From: Lentzea albidocapillata
Lineage (GTDB): Bacteria; Actinomycetota; Actinomycetes; Mycobacteriales; Pseudonocardiaceae
Reading direction: 5' to 3'
Assembly: GCF_000719115.1 (NCBI RefSeq)
Contig: NZ_JOEA01000009.1
Location: forward strand, 372,001 to 436,000
DNA length: 64,000 nucleotides
Shown here in pieces: positions 25,530 to 33,996 of this stretch. The translations under genes and the position numbers were made by a program. The notes beneath the pieces were generated by a model. The model was not told the DNA's origin. It did no database searches and was given only the letters and a program-made list of their open reading frames with translations. Position 1 is the stretch's first letter. Every line of letters begins with the position of its first letter.

Positions 25530-26302
25530 CCACCGCACAGATCGACCCGACGATCGTGACCCGCGCCGAAGTGTGCGTCGCGGCCTGCGCGGACGTGTTC
25601 CGCGACAACGGCGAGCTGCTCGCCAGCGCGTTCGGCACGATCCCGCTGATCGGCGTCCGGCTGGCCCGGCACACCTTCTCGCCCGACCTGCTGATCTCCG
25701 ACGGCGAGGCACAGCTGGTGCGTGGCACCTGGCCGGTCGGTTCGCCGGCGGGGGGCGAGATCGAGGCGTGGGTGCCGTTCCGCACGATCTTCGACCTGGT
25801 CTGGCACGGCAAGCGGCACGTGATGATGATCCCGTCACAGGTCGACGGCTACGGCAACACCAACATCTCCGCGATCGGCGACTACCGCAAGCCCAAGGTG
25901 CAGCTGCTGGGCGTGCGCGGGGCGCCGGGCAACTCGGTCAGCCACCCGACCAGCTACTGGGTGCCCCGGCACTCGACCAGGGTCTTCGTGCCCGAGGTGG
26001 ACATGGTCGCGGGCGTCGGCAACGACCGGGCGGCGCGGGCAGGACGCGGCGCCCAGCGGTTCCACGACCTGCGCCGCATCGTGACCGACCTCGCGGTGCT
26101 GGACTTCGGTCCGGACGGAAGGCTGCGGCTGGTCTCGGTGCACCCCGGAGTGACGGTGGACCAGGTCGTCGCCGCCACCGGGTGCCACCTCACCGTGGAC
26201 GCCGACGTGCCGACCAGCCGGGAACCCACCTCGGAGGAGCTGCGGCTGATCCGTGAACTCCTCGACCCCAGCGGGTCGCGGAATCGCGAAGTGGCGGGGT
26301 GA
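25526..26302 (+). CDS. ipdB: IpdB, beta subunit of the COCHEA-CoA hydrolase
   Basis: The 258-residue beta subunit starts at ATG 25526, overlapping the ipdA stop. Conserved stretches include GTIPLIGVRLARHTFSPDLL, the central DGYGNTNISAIGDYRKPKVQ, and GAPGNSVSHPTSYWVP, typical of beta-type CoA-transferase-fold proteins of the IpdB group. It forms the heteromeric ring-opening enzyme with IpdA. The order ipdA-ipdB-ipdC is the same as in M. tuberculosis (Rv3551-Rv3553). Confidence 0.93.
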   Translation: MTTAQIDPTIVTRAEVCVAACADVFRDNGELLASAFGTIPLIGVRLARHTFSPDLLISDGEAQLVRGTWPVGSPAGGEIEAWVPFRTIFDLVWHGKRHVMMIPSQVDGYGNTNISAIGDYRKPKVQLLGVRGAPGNSVSHPTSYWVPRHSTRVFVPEVDMVAGVGNDRAARAGRGAQRFHDLRRIVTDLAVLDFGPDGRLRLVSVHPGVTVDQVVAATGCHLTVDADVPTSREPTSEELRLIRELLDPSGSRNREVAG

Positions 26303-27366
26303 GCTTGATGTCCGCGCTGCACACCAAGGCCTGCGACCTGTTCGGCGTGCGCTACCCGATCGTGCAGACCGGTATGGGTTACGTGTCGGACGCCGCGCTG
26401 ACCACGGCCACCGCCAACGCGGGCGGACTGGGCATCCTGTCGGCGGGCCTGCTCTCCTACGACGAGCTGGTAACCGCTGTCGACACCGTGCTGGCGGGCA
26501 CGGACCAGCCGTTCGGGGTGAACGTCCGGGCGGACCAGCCGGACGTGGGCCGCCGCTTGGACCTGCTGATCAGCGCAGGGGTCAAGGTCGTTTCGTTCGC
26601 CCTCGCCCCGCGCCAGGACCTGATCGCCAAGTGCAAGGACGCGGGTCTGGTGGTGGTGTCCTCGATCGGTGCGCGCCGGCACGCGGAGAAGGTCGCCGGC
26701 TGGGGCGCCGACGCGGTCATCGTGCAGGGCGGTGAGGGTGGCGGGCACACCGGCGGTGTCCCGACGAGCCTTCTGCTGCCGCAGGTGGTGGACGCGGTCG
26801 ACATCCCGGTGATCGGCGCGGGCGGGTTCTTCGACGGCCGTGGGCTGGTGGCGGCGTTGTCCTACGGCGCGGCGGGCATCGCGATGGGGACCCGGTTCAT
26901 GCTCACCGCCGAGTCCCCGGTGGCCCAGCAGGTCAAGGAGTTCTACCTGTCCAAGTCGGTCACCGACACCGTGCTGACCAACGAGGTCGACGGCGTGCCG
27001 CAACGCGTGCTCCGGGCAGGCACCGTCGACCGGCTGGAACGCGCCTCGGCGCCCGGCAGGCTGCTGCGCGCCGCCCGCAACGCCGTCGCGTTCCGCAAGG
27101 TCTCCGGCAGCTCGTGGGCAGACCTGGCGCGTGAGGGACTGGCCATGCGCAAGGGCCGCGACCTCAGTTGGAGCCAGGTCGTCATGGCGGCCAACGCGCC
27201 GATGCTCTACCGCGCCGCGTTGCTGGAAGGCCAGATCGACGTCGGCGTGATGGCCACCGGACAGGTGGTCGGGCTGATCGACGACCTGCCGGCGTGCGCC
27301 GAGCTGATCGACCGGATCATGACGCAGGCCGCCGACGTCCTGCGTCACCTGACAGACGAGGAGTAA
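26299..27366 (+). CDS. ipdC: IpdC, nitronate monooxygenase-like flavin oxidoreductase
   Basis: The protein has 355 residues from GTG 26299 (GTGA overlap with ipdB); ATG 26308 is an alternative. It has the 2-nitropropane dioxygenase/FMN TIM-barrel pattern: PIVQTGMGYVSDA, TANAGGLGIL, IVQGGEGGGHTGGVPTSLLL near residue 142, and AGGFFDGRGLVAALSYGAAG. The length and the sequence NEVDGVPQRVLR match IpdC (Rv3553, 355 residues), an oxidoreductase that acts on a ring C/D CoA thioester before ring D opening. The nitronate oxygenase fold does not imply nitronate as substrate here. Confidence 0.92.
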   Translation: MSLMSALHTKACDLFGVRYPIVQTGMGYVSDAALTTATANAGGLGILSAGLLSYDELVTAVDTVLAGTDQPFGVNVRADQPDVGRRLDLLISAGVKVVSFALAPRQDLIAKCKDAGLVVVSSIGARRHAEKVAGWGADAVIVQGGEGGGHTGGVPTSLLLPQVVDAVDIPVIGAGGFFDGRGLVAALSYGAAGIAMGTRFMLTAESPVAQQVKEFYLSKSVTDTVLTNEVDGVPQRVLRAGTVDRLERASAPGRLLRAARNAVAFRKVSGSSWADLAREGLAMRKGRDLSWSQVVMAANAPMLYRAALLEGQIDVGVMATGQVVGLIDDLPACAELIDRIMTQAADVLRHLTDEE

Positions 27367-27368
27367 AG

Positions 27369-28244
27369 GTGGCATCACTAGCCGATCGCGTCGTGGTGAT
27401 CACCGGCGCGGGCCGGGGCATCGGTCGCGAACATGCCCTGCTCGCCGCCCGCGAAGGTGCCCGCGTCGTCGTCAACGACACCGGCGCGGACGCCGCCGGG
27501 CGCAACGCCGACCCGTCGGTCGCCCAGGCCGTGGTGGACGAGATCACCGCGTCCGGCGGCACCGCCGTGGCCCACACCGCCGACGTCGCGACCGTCGCCG
27601 GTGCGGTGGAGCTGCTGGAACTGGCGCGCTCCACGTACGGCGCTGTGCACGGTCTGGTCAACAACGCGGGCATCCTGCGCGACCGGATGTTCGTGAACAT
27701 GTCCGAGGACGACTGGGACGCGGTGGTCCGCGGCCAACTCGGGGCCACCTTCGCCCCCAGCCAGGTGTTCGCGCGGTACTGGCGCGACGAGTCGAAGGCA
27801 GGCAGGCAGCCCGTTGCCTCGGTGGTCAACGTGTCGTCGACTTCCGGCCTGATCGGTGCCATCGGCCAGACCAACTACGGTGCGGCCAAGGCGGGCATCG
27901 CCGCGCTGACCCTGATGGTGGCGCAGGAACTGGCCCGCTACGGGGTGCGGACCAACGCTCTGACACCGGTCGCCCGCACCCGGATGACCCAGGACCTGCC
28001 GGGCATCGGCGAGATGGTCGCCGCGCCCGAGGACCCCGACGCCTTCGACGTCTACCACCCCGGCAACATCCCGCCGCTGGTCGCGTGGCTGCTCACGGAG
28101 GACTGCCCGGCGAACGGCCAGGTCTTCTACGTCAAGGGCGGCGAGATCCGGCAGTTCACCGGGTGGAGCTACGGCTGGACCGTGGACAAGGGCGACCGCT
28201 GGACGGTCGCCGAACTGGACAAGGAGCTGCGCACCCGTGTCTGA
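27369..28244 (+). CDS. SDR, Rv3548c-like hydroxyacyl-CoA dehydrogenase
   Basis: The 291-residue protein starts at GTG 27369, after GAGGAG. It has TGAGRGIGRE near residue 13, VNNAGILRDRMF, and the active site VSSTSGLIGAIGQTNYGAAK (Ser, Tyr, Lys). The GQTNYGAAKAG segment and the length near 290 place it with mycobacterial Rv3548c, whose gene also lies beside echA20 and ipdA. It is paralogous to the SDRs at 6219 and 21928. Oxidation of a 3-hydroxyacyl-CoA is the most likely reaction. The next gene overlaps it by eight bases. Confidence 0.87.
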   Translation: MASLADRVVVITGAGRGIGREHALLAAREGARVVVNDTGADAAGRNADPSVAQAVVDEITASGGTAVAHTADVATVAGAVELLELARSTYGAVHGLVNNAGILRDRMFVNMSEDDWDAVVRGQLGATFAPSQVFARYWRDESKAGRQPVASVVNVSSTSGLIGAIGQTNYGAAKAGIAALTLMVAQELARYGVRTNALTPVARTRMTQDLPGIGEMVAAPEDPDAFDVYHPGNIPPLVAWLLTEDCPANGQVFYVKGGEIRQFTGWSYGWTVDKGDRWTVAELDKELRTRV

Positions 28245-29016
28245 CGAGAACTGGGCCGGTCCCGCACACGGCCTGCTGGCCGGCCGCTCGGTCCTGGTGA
28301 CCGCGGCCGCGGGCACCGGCATCGGCTACGCCACGGCACGGCGGGCCGCCGAGGAGGGCGCCAAGGTCGTGATCAGCGACCGGCATGAGCGACGCCTCGG
28401 CGAAGCGGCCGACAAGCTCGGTGAGCTGACTGGCGTCCGGCCGCTGGCGGTGCCGTGCGACGTCACTGATCAGCGGCAGGTGGACGACCTGATGGACGCC
28501 GTGGTCGCCGAGCACGGCTCACTGGACGTGCTGGTGAACAACGCGGGACTAGGTGGCACGGCCAGTGTCGTCGACATGACCGACGAGCAGTGGGACTCGG
28601 TGCTGGGGGTGACGCTGACCGCCACGTTCAAGGCGACCCGGTCGGCGTTGCGGCACATGGTGCCCGCCGGCCGCGGGGTCATCGTCAACAACGCGTCGGT
28701 GATCGGCTGGCGGGCGCAGGCCGGCCAGGCGCACTACGCGGCGGCGAAGGCCGGTGTGATGGCGCTGACCCGGTGCGCGGCCATGGACGTGGCACCGCAC
28801 GGCGTCCGGATCAACGCGGTGTCGCCGAGCATCGCCGTCCATCCCCATCTGGCCAAGGTGACGAGCGACGACCTGCTGGCCACGCTGGCCGCCCGCGAGG
28901 CGTTCGGCCGGGCCGCGCAGCCGTGGGAGGTCGCCAACGTCATCGTCTTCCTCGCCAGCGACTACTCGTCCTACATGACGGGCGAGGTCGTGTCCGTCAG
29001 CAGCCAGCACCCCTGA
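28237..29016 (+). CDS. ipdF: IpdF-like SDR of the HIP pathway
   Basis: The 259-residue SDR starts at GTG 28237, overlapping the previous stop. The unusual coenzyme motif TAAAGTGIG near residues 22-30, SDRHERRLGE, NNAGLGG followed by DMTDEQWD, NNASVIGWRAQ with HYAAAKAGVM, and the C-terminal SDYSSYMTGEVVSVSSQHP all match what I recall of mycobacterial IpdF (Rv3559c). IpdF is an acyl-CoA-linked oxidoreductase needed for HIP catabolism; the precise step cannot be confirmed from sequence. Confidence 0.88.
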   Translation: MSDENWAGPAHGLLAGRSVLVTAAAGTGIGYATARRAAEEGAKVVISDRHERRLGEAADKLGELTGVRPLAVPCDVTDQRQVDDLMDAVVAEHGSLDVLVNNAGLGGTASVVDMTDEQWDSVLGVTLTATFKATRSALRHMVPAGRGVIVNNASVIGWRAQAGQAHYAAAKAGVMALTRCAAMDVAPHGVRINAVSPSIAVHPHLAKVTSDDLLATLAAREAFGRAAQPWEVANVIVFLASDYSSYMTGEVVSVSSQHP

Positions 29017-29033
29017 TCGGAGGAGAGCCGAGG

Positions 29034-29483
29034 ATGGCCAACCCAGACGCCGCCGGCACCGAGGGCGAACCCTTCCGGATGGACGTGGAACGGGGCAAGA
29101 TCCGCGAGTTCGCCCTCGCCACCGGCAGCACCGACCCGTACTACCTGGAGCGCGAGGACCCCGTGGTTCAGCCGACGTTCCTCACCACGACGTTCTTCTG
29201 GCAGAGCGACGAGTCGAACCCTTGGCCGGCGGTGGACCTGGACCAGCGGCGCGGTCTGCACGCCGAGCAGGAGTACGTCTTCTTCGGTCCGCCGCCGCGC
29301 GCGGGCGCCAAGCTGACCTGTCAGTCCCGCATCGGCGAGGTGTTCACCAAGCAGGGCAGGCGCGGCGGCGAGATGACGTTCGCCGTGATGCACACCGAGT
29401 TCCGCGACGAGTCCGGCCGGCTGGTCGCACGGGCCACCATGACCGGGGTCGAGACCGCCCGGCCGCCGGCGGAGGAGTCATGA
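29034..29483 (+). CDS. MaoC-like hot-dog protein, probable non-catalytic subunit
   Basis: The 149-residue protein starts at ATG 29034 with GGAGGAGAG upstream. The opening MDVERGKIREFALATGSTDP and the strand QEYVFFGPPPRAGAKLTC are typical of the N-terminal (FAS1-like) MaoC dehydratase domain, which often lacks the catalytic Asp-His pair. It overlaps the following MaoC gene by four bases. The arrangement mirrors the heteromeric ChsH1-ChsH2 steroid enoyl-CoA hydratase, so a two-subunit hydratase is likely. Confidence 0.84.
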   Translation: MANPDAAGTEGEPFRMDVERGKIREFALATGSTDPYYLEREDPVVQPTFLTTTFFWQSDESNPWPAVDLDQRRGLHAEQEYVFFGPPPRAGAKLTCQSRIGEVFTKQGRRGGEMTFAVMHTEFRDESGRLVARATMTGVETARPPAEES

Positions 29484-29902
29484 CCGTTCCCCCCGTACCG
29501 GAGCCGTGGGTGGTCGGTCCGGTCACGCGCACCGACTTCGTGCGCTACCAGGGCGCGTCGGGCGACATGAACCCGATCCACCACGACGAGGAGTTCGCCA
29601 GAGCGGCCGGGTTCCAGACACCGTTCTCGGTCGGCATGTGGCAGGCCGGTCTCCTCGGCACCTACGCGACCGCCTGGCTCGGCCCGGAGAACGTGCGCGG
29701 TTTCCGCATCCGGTTCCGCGCCCAGGTGTGGCCGGGCGACGTGCTTTCCTGCGTTGGCAACGTGGTTCGCGAGTACGCCGAGGACGGCGAACGCCGGGTC
29801 GACGTCGAACTGACCTGCTCGCGCCAGAACGGCGACCCGGCGGTCACCGCGTGGTCGACCTTCGTCGTGCCGGACCAGGAGGAGAAGCCCCATGTTGATT
29901 GA
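29480..29902 (+). CDS. MaoC-family enoyl-CoA hydratase, catalytic subunit
   Basis: The 140-residue protein starts at ATG 29480 in an ATGA overlap. The hydratase-2 motif is intact: RYQGASGDMNPIHHDEEFAR (about residues 22-41) supplies the catalytic Asp and His, followed by AAGFQTPFSVGMW. With its upstream partner it would add water across a trans-2-enoyl-CoA. Its 3' end overlaps echA20 by eleven bases. Confidence 0.87.
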   Translation: MTVPPVPEPWVVGPVTRTDFVRYQGASGDMNPIHHDEEFARAAGFQTPFSVGMWQAGLLGTYATAWLGPENVRGFRIRFRAQVWPGDVLSCVGNVVREYAEDGERRVDVELTCSRQNGDPAVTAWSTFVVPDQEEKPHVD

Positions 29903-30674
29903 GCACTTCCCGCCGCTGGAGCCGGACCTCGTCACGCTCACGGTGCACGACGACGGCGTGGCCGAGATCGTGGTGGACAACCCGCCGGTGAACGCGCTGC
30001 CGGTGGCCGGCTGGTTCGCCCTGGCCGAGGCGCTGGTGGCGGCCGGCGCGAACCCGGCGGTGCGAGTCGTCGTGCTCCGGGCGCAGGGGCGCGGCTTCAA
30101 CGCGGGCGTGGACATCAAGGAGATGCAGCGCGCCGAGGGGTTCGGCGCGCTGATCGGCGCGAACCGGGGCTGTCACGCGGCCTTCAAGGCCGTGTACGAG
30201 TGCCCTGTGCCGGTGATCGCGGCGGTGCAGGGATTCTGCCTGGGCGGCGGGATCGGCCTGGTCGGCAACGCGGACGTGATCGTCGCGGCCGAGGACGCCA
30301 CCTTCGGCCTGCCCGAGGTGGACCGGGGCGCGCTCGGCGCGGCCACCCACCTGTCCCGGCTCGTGCCGCAGCACAAGATGCGGGCGATGGTCTACACGTC
30401 GGCCACCGCGACCGCCGCCGAACTGCACGCCTACGGGTCGGTGCACTCGGTGGTGCCGCGCGCCGCGCTGGTGGACACCGCGTTCGAACTCGCCCGGTCG
30501 ATCGCCGCGAAGGACCCCGCGGTGATCCGGATGGCGAAGGAGTCGCTCAACGGGATCGACCCGTGGGACGTCAACCGGAGCTACCGGTTCGAGCAGGGCT
30601 TCACCTTCGAACTGAACCTGTCCGGGGTCGCTGACCGGGTCCGGGACCAGTTCGGCAAGCCGGACGCGCGATGA
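29892..30674 (+). CDS. echA20: EchA20-type crotonase (ring D hydrolase)
   Basis: The 260-residue crotonase starts at ATG 29892. Several segments follow what I recall of M. tuberculosis EchA20 (Rv3550): VDNPPVNALPVAGWFALAEA, GRGFNAGVDIKEMQR, LIGANRGCHAAFKAVYECPV, GLPEVDRGALGAATHLSRLV, and RFEQGFTFELNLSGVADR. EchA20 hydrolytically opens ring D to give COCHEA-CoA, the substrate of IpdAB, so it acts just before the enzymes encoded 5 kb upstream in the same operon. The assignment rests on recalled sequence and context; a search would settle it against the other crotonase genes nearby. Confidence 0.85.
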   Translation: MLIEHFPPLEPDLVTLTVHDDGVAEIVVDNPPVNALPVAGWFALAEALVAAGANPAVRVVVLRAQGRGFNAGVDIKEMQRAEGFGALIGANRGCHAAFKAVYECPVPVIAAVQGFCLGGGIGLVGNADVIVAAEDATFGLPEVDRGALGAATHLSRLVPQHKMRAMVYTSATATAAELHAYGSVHSVVPRAALVDTAFELARSIAAKDPAVIRMAKESLNGIDPWDVNRSYRFEQGFTFELNLSGVADRVRDQFGKPDAR

Positions 30675-31651
30675 GGACGATGTTGTGCCGGACCCTGGGC
30701 GGCCCGGAGAACCTGATCGCGGCTGACGTGCCCGACCTGACCGCCGGGCCGGGCCAGGTGCTGGTGGACGTGCACGCGGCCGGGGTGAACTTCCCCGACG
30801 GTCTGATCGTCGCAGGCACCTACCAGAGCAAGCCGGAGCTCCCGTTCACCCCCGGCTGCGAGGCGGCGGGTGTCGTGCGGGAAGTCGGCCCTGGCGTCAC
30901 CGGCATCACACCGGGCACGCGGGTCGCGGTGTTCTGTGGCATGGGCGGCTACTCCGAGCAGGTCGTGGTCGCCGCGGAGCGGGCGCACCCCATCCCGGAC
31001 GACATGGACTTCGCACACGCCGCCGCGTTTCCCGTGGTCTACGGCACCTCGTACCACGGACTGGTGGACCGGGCCGGGCTCCGAGCGGGCGAAACCCTGC
31101 TGGTGCTGGGCGCGGCGGGCGGTGTGGGGCTGACCGCCGTGCAGATCGGCGTGGCGCTGGGCGCCAGGGTGATCGCGGCGGCGTCCAGTCCGGCGAAGCT
31201 GGACCTGTGCGCCGAGCACGGTGCCCACGAGCTGATCGACTACTCGACGGGTGACCTCGCCGGACGGCTGGCGGAGATCACCGGTGGAGTCGACGTCGTG
31301 TACGACCCGGTCGGCGGCGCACCGGCCGAAACGGCGGTCCGCGCGCTGGCCTGGGGCGGGCGCTACCTGACCGTCGGCTACGCCTCCGGCGAGATTCCGA
31401 AGGTGGGGATGAACCGCCTGCTGCTCAAGGAAGGCGCGCTGCTCGGCGTGCTGTGGGGCAAGTGGGCGGAGCGCCACCCGGAGGCCAACGCGGCGAACAT
31501 GGCTCGGCTGCTGGAGTGGTACACCGCTGGGCTGCTGCGGCCCCACGTCGGCCTGACCTATTCGCTGTCCGACGCCGCCACCGCGCTCGACGTGGTGCTG
31601 AACCGGGGCGCGCTCGGCAAGATCGTGCTGCGGACGGGGGAAGCCCGATGA
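30671..31651 (+). CDS. NADPH:quinone oxidoreductase-like MDR protein
   Basis: The 326-residue protein starts at ATG 30671 (ATGA overlap). It is a zinc-free medium-chain dehydrogenase: GVNFPDGLIVAGTYQSKP near residue 38, GCEAAGVV, and the Rossmann segment LVLGAAGGVGLTAVQIGVAL near residue 145. Members reduce quinones or enones, including 2-enoyl thioesters, with NADPH. In this operon it may reduce a ring-derived enone or enoyl-CoA. It is coupled on both sides by overlapping codons. Confidence 0.87.
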   Translation: MRTMLCRTLGGPENLIAADVPDLTAGPGQVLVDVHAAGVNFPDGLIVAGTYQSKPELPFTPGCEAAGVVREVGPGVTGITPGTRVAVFCGMGGYSEQVVVAAERAHPIPDDMDFAHAAAFPVVYGTSYHGLVDRAGLRAGETLLVLGAAGGVGLTAVQIGVALGARVIAAASSPAKLDLCAEHGAHELIDYSTGDLAGRLAEITGGVDVVYDPVGGAPAETAVRALAWGGRYLTVGYASGEIPKVGMNRLLLKEGALLGVLWGKWAERHPEANAANMARLLEWYTAGLLRPHVGLTYSLSDAATALDVVLNRGALGKIVLRTGEAR

Positions 31652-32862
31652 TGGATCTCGGTCCGAGCCCGCGAGTGCGGGAGCTGCTCGACGTGCTCGG
31701 CGCTTTCATGGACGAGCACGTGTACCCGGCCGAGCCGGTCTACGCCGCCCAGCTGGAGGCCTCCGGGCCGCGCAGCCACGTGCTGCCGCCGGTGGTGGAG
31801 GAGCTGAAGACCAAAGCTCGGGAGCGGGGTCTGTGGAACCTGTTCCTGCCGGCCGTCTCCGGTCTGTCCACTTTGGAGTACGCCTACCTGGCCGAGGTCA
31901 CCGGCCGGTCGCCGTACATCGCGCCGGAGGCGTTGAACTGCTCCGCACCGGACACCGGGAACATGGAGCTGCTGCACCTGTTCGGGACCGCCGAGCAGCG
32001 CGAGCAGTGGCTGGAACCACTGCTGGACGGGCGAATCCGCTCCGGTTTCTCGATGACGGAACCCGCCGTGGCGTCATCGGACGCTCGCAACATCGCCACC
32101 ACCATCATCCGCGACGGCGACGAGTACGTCATCGACGGCCACAAGTGGTGGACGACCGGCGCCGCCGATCCGCGGTGTGAACTGCTGGTCGTGATGGGCC
32201 GGGTCGACCCGTCGGCGCCCGCGCATCGACAGCAGTCGATGGTCCTGGTGCCGGCGGACGCGCCGGGCGTGCAGATCGTCCGGTCGCTGCCCATCTTCGG
32301 CTACCACGACCAGCACGGGCACTGCGAGATCACGTTCACCGGCGTGCGGGTGCCGGTCACCAACCTGCTCGGCGGCGAAGGCGACGGGTTCGCCATCGCC
32401 CAGGCCAGACTCGGGCCGGGTCGGGTGCACCACGCGATGCGCACTCTCGGCATGGCCGAGCGCGGTCTGGAGTTGATGACGCGGCGCACGATGGCGCGGA
32501 CGGCGTTCGGGGGGCCGCTGTCCGACCAGGGCGTGATCCGGACGTGGATCGCCGAGTCGCGCATGGCGATCGAGCAGGCCCGGCTGCTGGTGCTCAAGAC
32601 CGCGTGGCTGGTCGACGAGGTCGGCGCGAAGGGCGCGGCCACCGAGATCGCCGCGATCAAGGTCGTCGCGCCACGCGTGGCCCGGTTCGTGCTTGACAGG
32701 GCGATCCAGGCGCACGGCGGCGGCGGTGTCACCGAGGACTTCCCGATCGCCCGCATGTGGGCCAGCGCCAGGATCCTGGGCATAGCGGACGGACCGGACG
32801 AGGTACACATCCGGACCGTCGCCCGTCAGGAACTGCGCAGGCACCGGAACAGGAGCGCGTGA
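31648..32862 (+). CDS. acyl-CoA dehydrogenase (ACAD10/11-like)
   Basis: The 404-residue protein starts at ATG 31648 in an overlap with the oxidoreductase gene. It has the FAD/substrate region GFSMTEPAVASSDARNI near residue 133, HKWWTTGAADPRC, RLGPGRVHHAMRTLGMAERG near residue 257, and QAHGGGGVTEDFPIARMW. The GRVHHAMR type marks the ACAD10/11-like branch, which often handles hydroxylated or branched acyl-CoAs. It is the first of three FadE genes in a row and is long enough to be a homo-oligomer on its own. Confidence 0.87.
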   Translation: MMDLGPSPRVRELLDVLGAFMDEHVYPAEPVYAAQLEASGPRSHVLPPVVEELKTKARERGLWNLFLPAVSGLSTLEYAYLAEVTGRSPYIAPEALNCSAPDTGNMELLHLFGTAEQREQWLEPLLDGRIRSGFSMTEPAVASSDARNIATTIIRDGDEYVIDGHKWWTTGAADPRCELLVVMGRVDPSAPAHRQQSMVLVPADAPGVQIVRSLPIFGYHDQHGHCEITFTGVRVPVTNLLGGEGDGFAIAQARLGPGRVHHAMRTLGMAERGLELMTRRTMARTAFGGPLSDQGVIRTWIAESRMAIEQARLLVLKTAWLVDEVGAKGAATEIAAIKVVAPRVARFVLDRAIQAHGGGGVTEDFPIARMWASARILGIADGPDEVHIRTVARQELRRHRNRSA

Positions 32863-33992
32863 TGGATCTGACGTGGACCGACTCCGAACAGGCTTTCCGC
32901 GCGGAGGCCCGCGAGTGGCTCGCGGCGCACGTGCCCGCCCAGCCGTTGCCGTCGGGCGATACCCGGGAGGGGTTCGCGGCACATCTGGAGTGGGAGCGCG
33001 CGCTGTTCGCCGCCCGTTGGTCGGTGGTGTCCTGGCCGGAGGCGTACGGCGGCCGGGACGCGTCGCTGTGGGAGTGGCTGATCTTCGAGGAGGAGTACTA
33101 CCGGGCGGGCGCTCCGCAGCGGGTTACCCAGAACGGAATCTTCCTGCTCGCGCCGACCCTGTTCGAGTTCGGTACCCCGGACCAGCGCGACACCCTGCTG
33201 CCCCGCATGGCCGCCGCCGAGGACCTGTGGTGCCAGGGCTGGTCGGAGCCGGGCGCCGGCAGCGACCTGGCGGCCATCCGCAGCCGCGCCGAGCGAGATG
33301 ACGAGGCAGGCGGATGGCGGCTGACCGGTCAGAAGACCTGGACGACCCGCGGCGCGTTCTGCACCCACCTGTTCGGCCTGTTCCGCTCCGACCCGACCGC
33401 CGAACGGCATCGCGGGCTGACGTACTTCCTGGTGCCGCTGGACGCGCCGGGCGTGATCGTCCGCGGCTTCGACAGGCTCGACGGAGACGAGGGCTTCGCC
33501 GAGGTGTTCTTCGACGACGTGTTCGTGCCCGACAGTGCCGTTCTCGGCGTAGTGGGTGAGGGGTGGCAGGTGGCGATGGCCACCACGGGGTCGGAACGCG
33601 GTCTGACGCTCCGCTCGCCCGGTCGGTTTCTCCATGCGGCGGACCGGCTGGTGGACCTGGCCAGGGCAGGCGCCACCGACGTGGTGTCGGACCGGGTCGC
33701 CGACGTGTGGATGAAGGCCCAGGCGTATCGGTTGTTCACCCTCGCGCAGGTCACGGACCTCGTAGAAGGTCGCGCGCCGGGGGCACGGTCGAGCCTGAAC
33801 AAGGTTTTCTGGTCCGAGTTGGACATCAGCCTGCACGAGACGGCCCTCGACCTTCTGGGACCTGAGGCACAGACCGACAACCCGTGGAGCCGGGGCTTCC
33901 AGTTCGCGCTGGCGGGCCCGATCTACGCGGGCACCAACGAGATCCAGCGCAACATCATCGCTGAGCGTGTGCTCGGCCTGCCGAGGAGGTGA
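32862..33992 (+). CDS. acyl-CoA dehydrogenase, FadE31-like
   Basis: The 376-residue protein starts at ATG 32862 (TGATG overlap); GTG 32859 is also in frame. It has LWCQGWSEPGAGSDLA near residue 123, GQKTWTTRGAF, EGFAEVFFDDVF, and the ending AGTNEIQRNIIAERVLGLP. The length and type resemble the FadE31 of mycobacterial KstR2 regulons (377 residues). The next gene encodes a shorter FadE with the complementary YVGQRRQFG motif, so the two probably form an alpha2beta2 enzyme that acts on a late C/D-ring fragment. Confidence 0.86.
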   Translation: MDLTWTDSEQAFRAEAREWLAAHVPAQPLPSGDTREGFAAHLEWERALFAARWSVVSWPEAYGGRDASLWEWLIFEEEYYRAGAPQRVTQNGIFLLAPTLFEFGTPDQRDTLLPRMAAAEDLWCQGWSEPGAGSDLAAIRSRAERDDEAGGWRLTGQKTWTTRGAFCTHLFGLFRSDPTAERHRGLTYFLVPLDAPGVIVRGFDRLDGDEGFAEVFFDDVFVPDSAVLGVVGEGWQVAMATTGSERGLTLRSPGRFLHAADRLVDLARAGATDVVSDRVADVWMKAQAYRLFTLAQVTDLVEGRAPGARSSLNKVFWSELDISLHETALDLLGPEAQTDNPWSRGFQFALAGPIYAGTNEIQRNIIAERVLGLPRR

Positions 33993-33996
33993 CCTG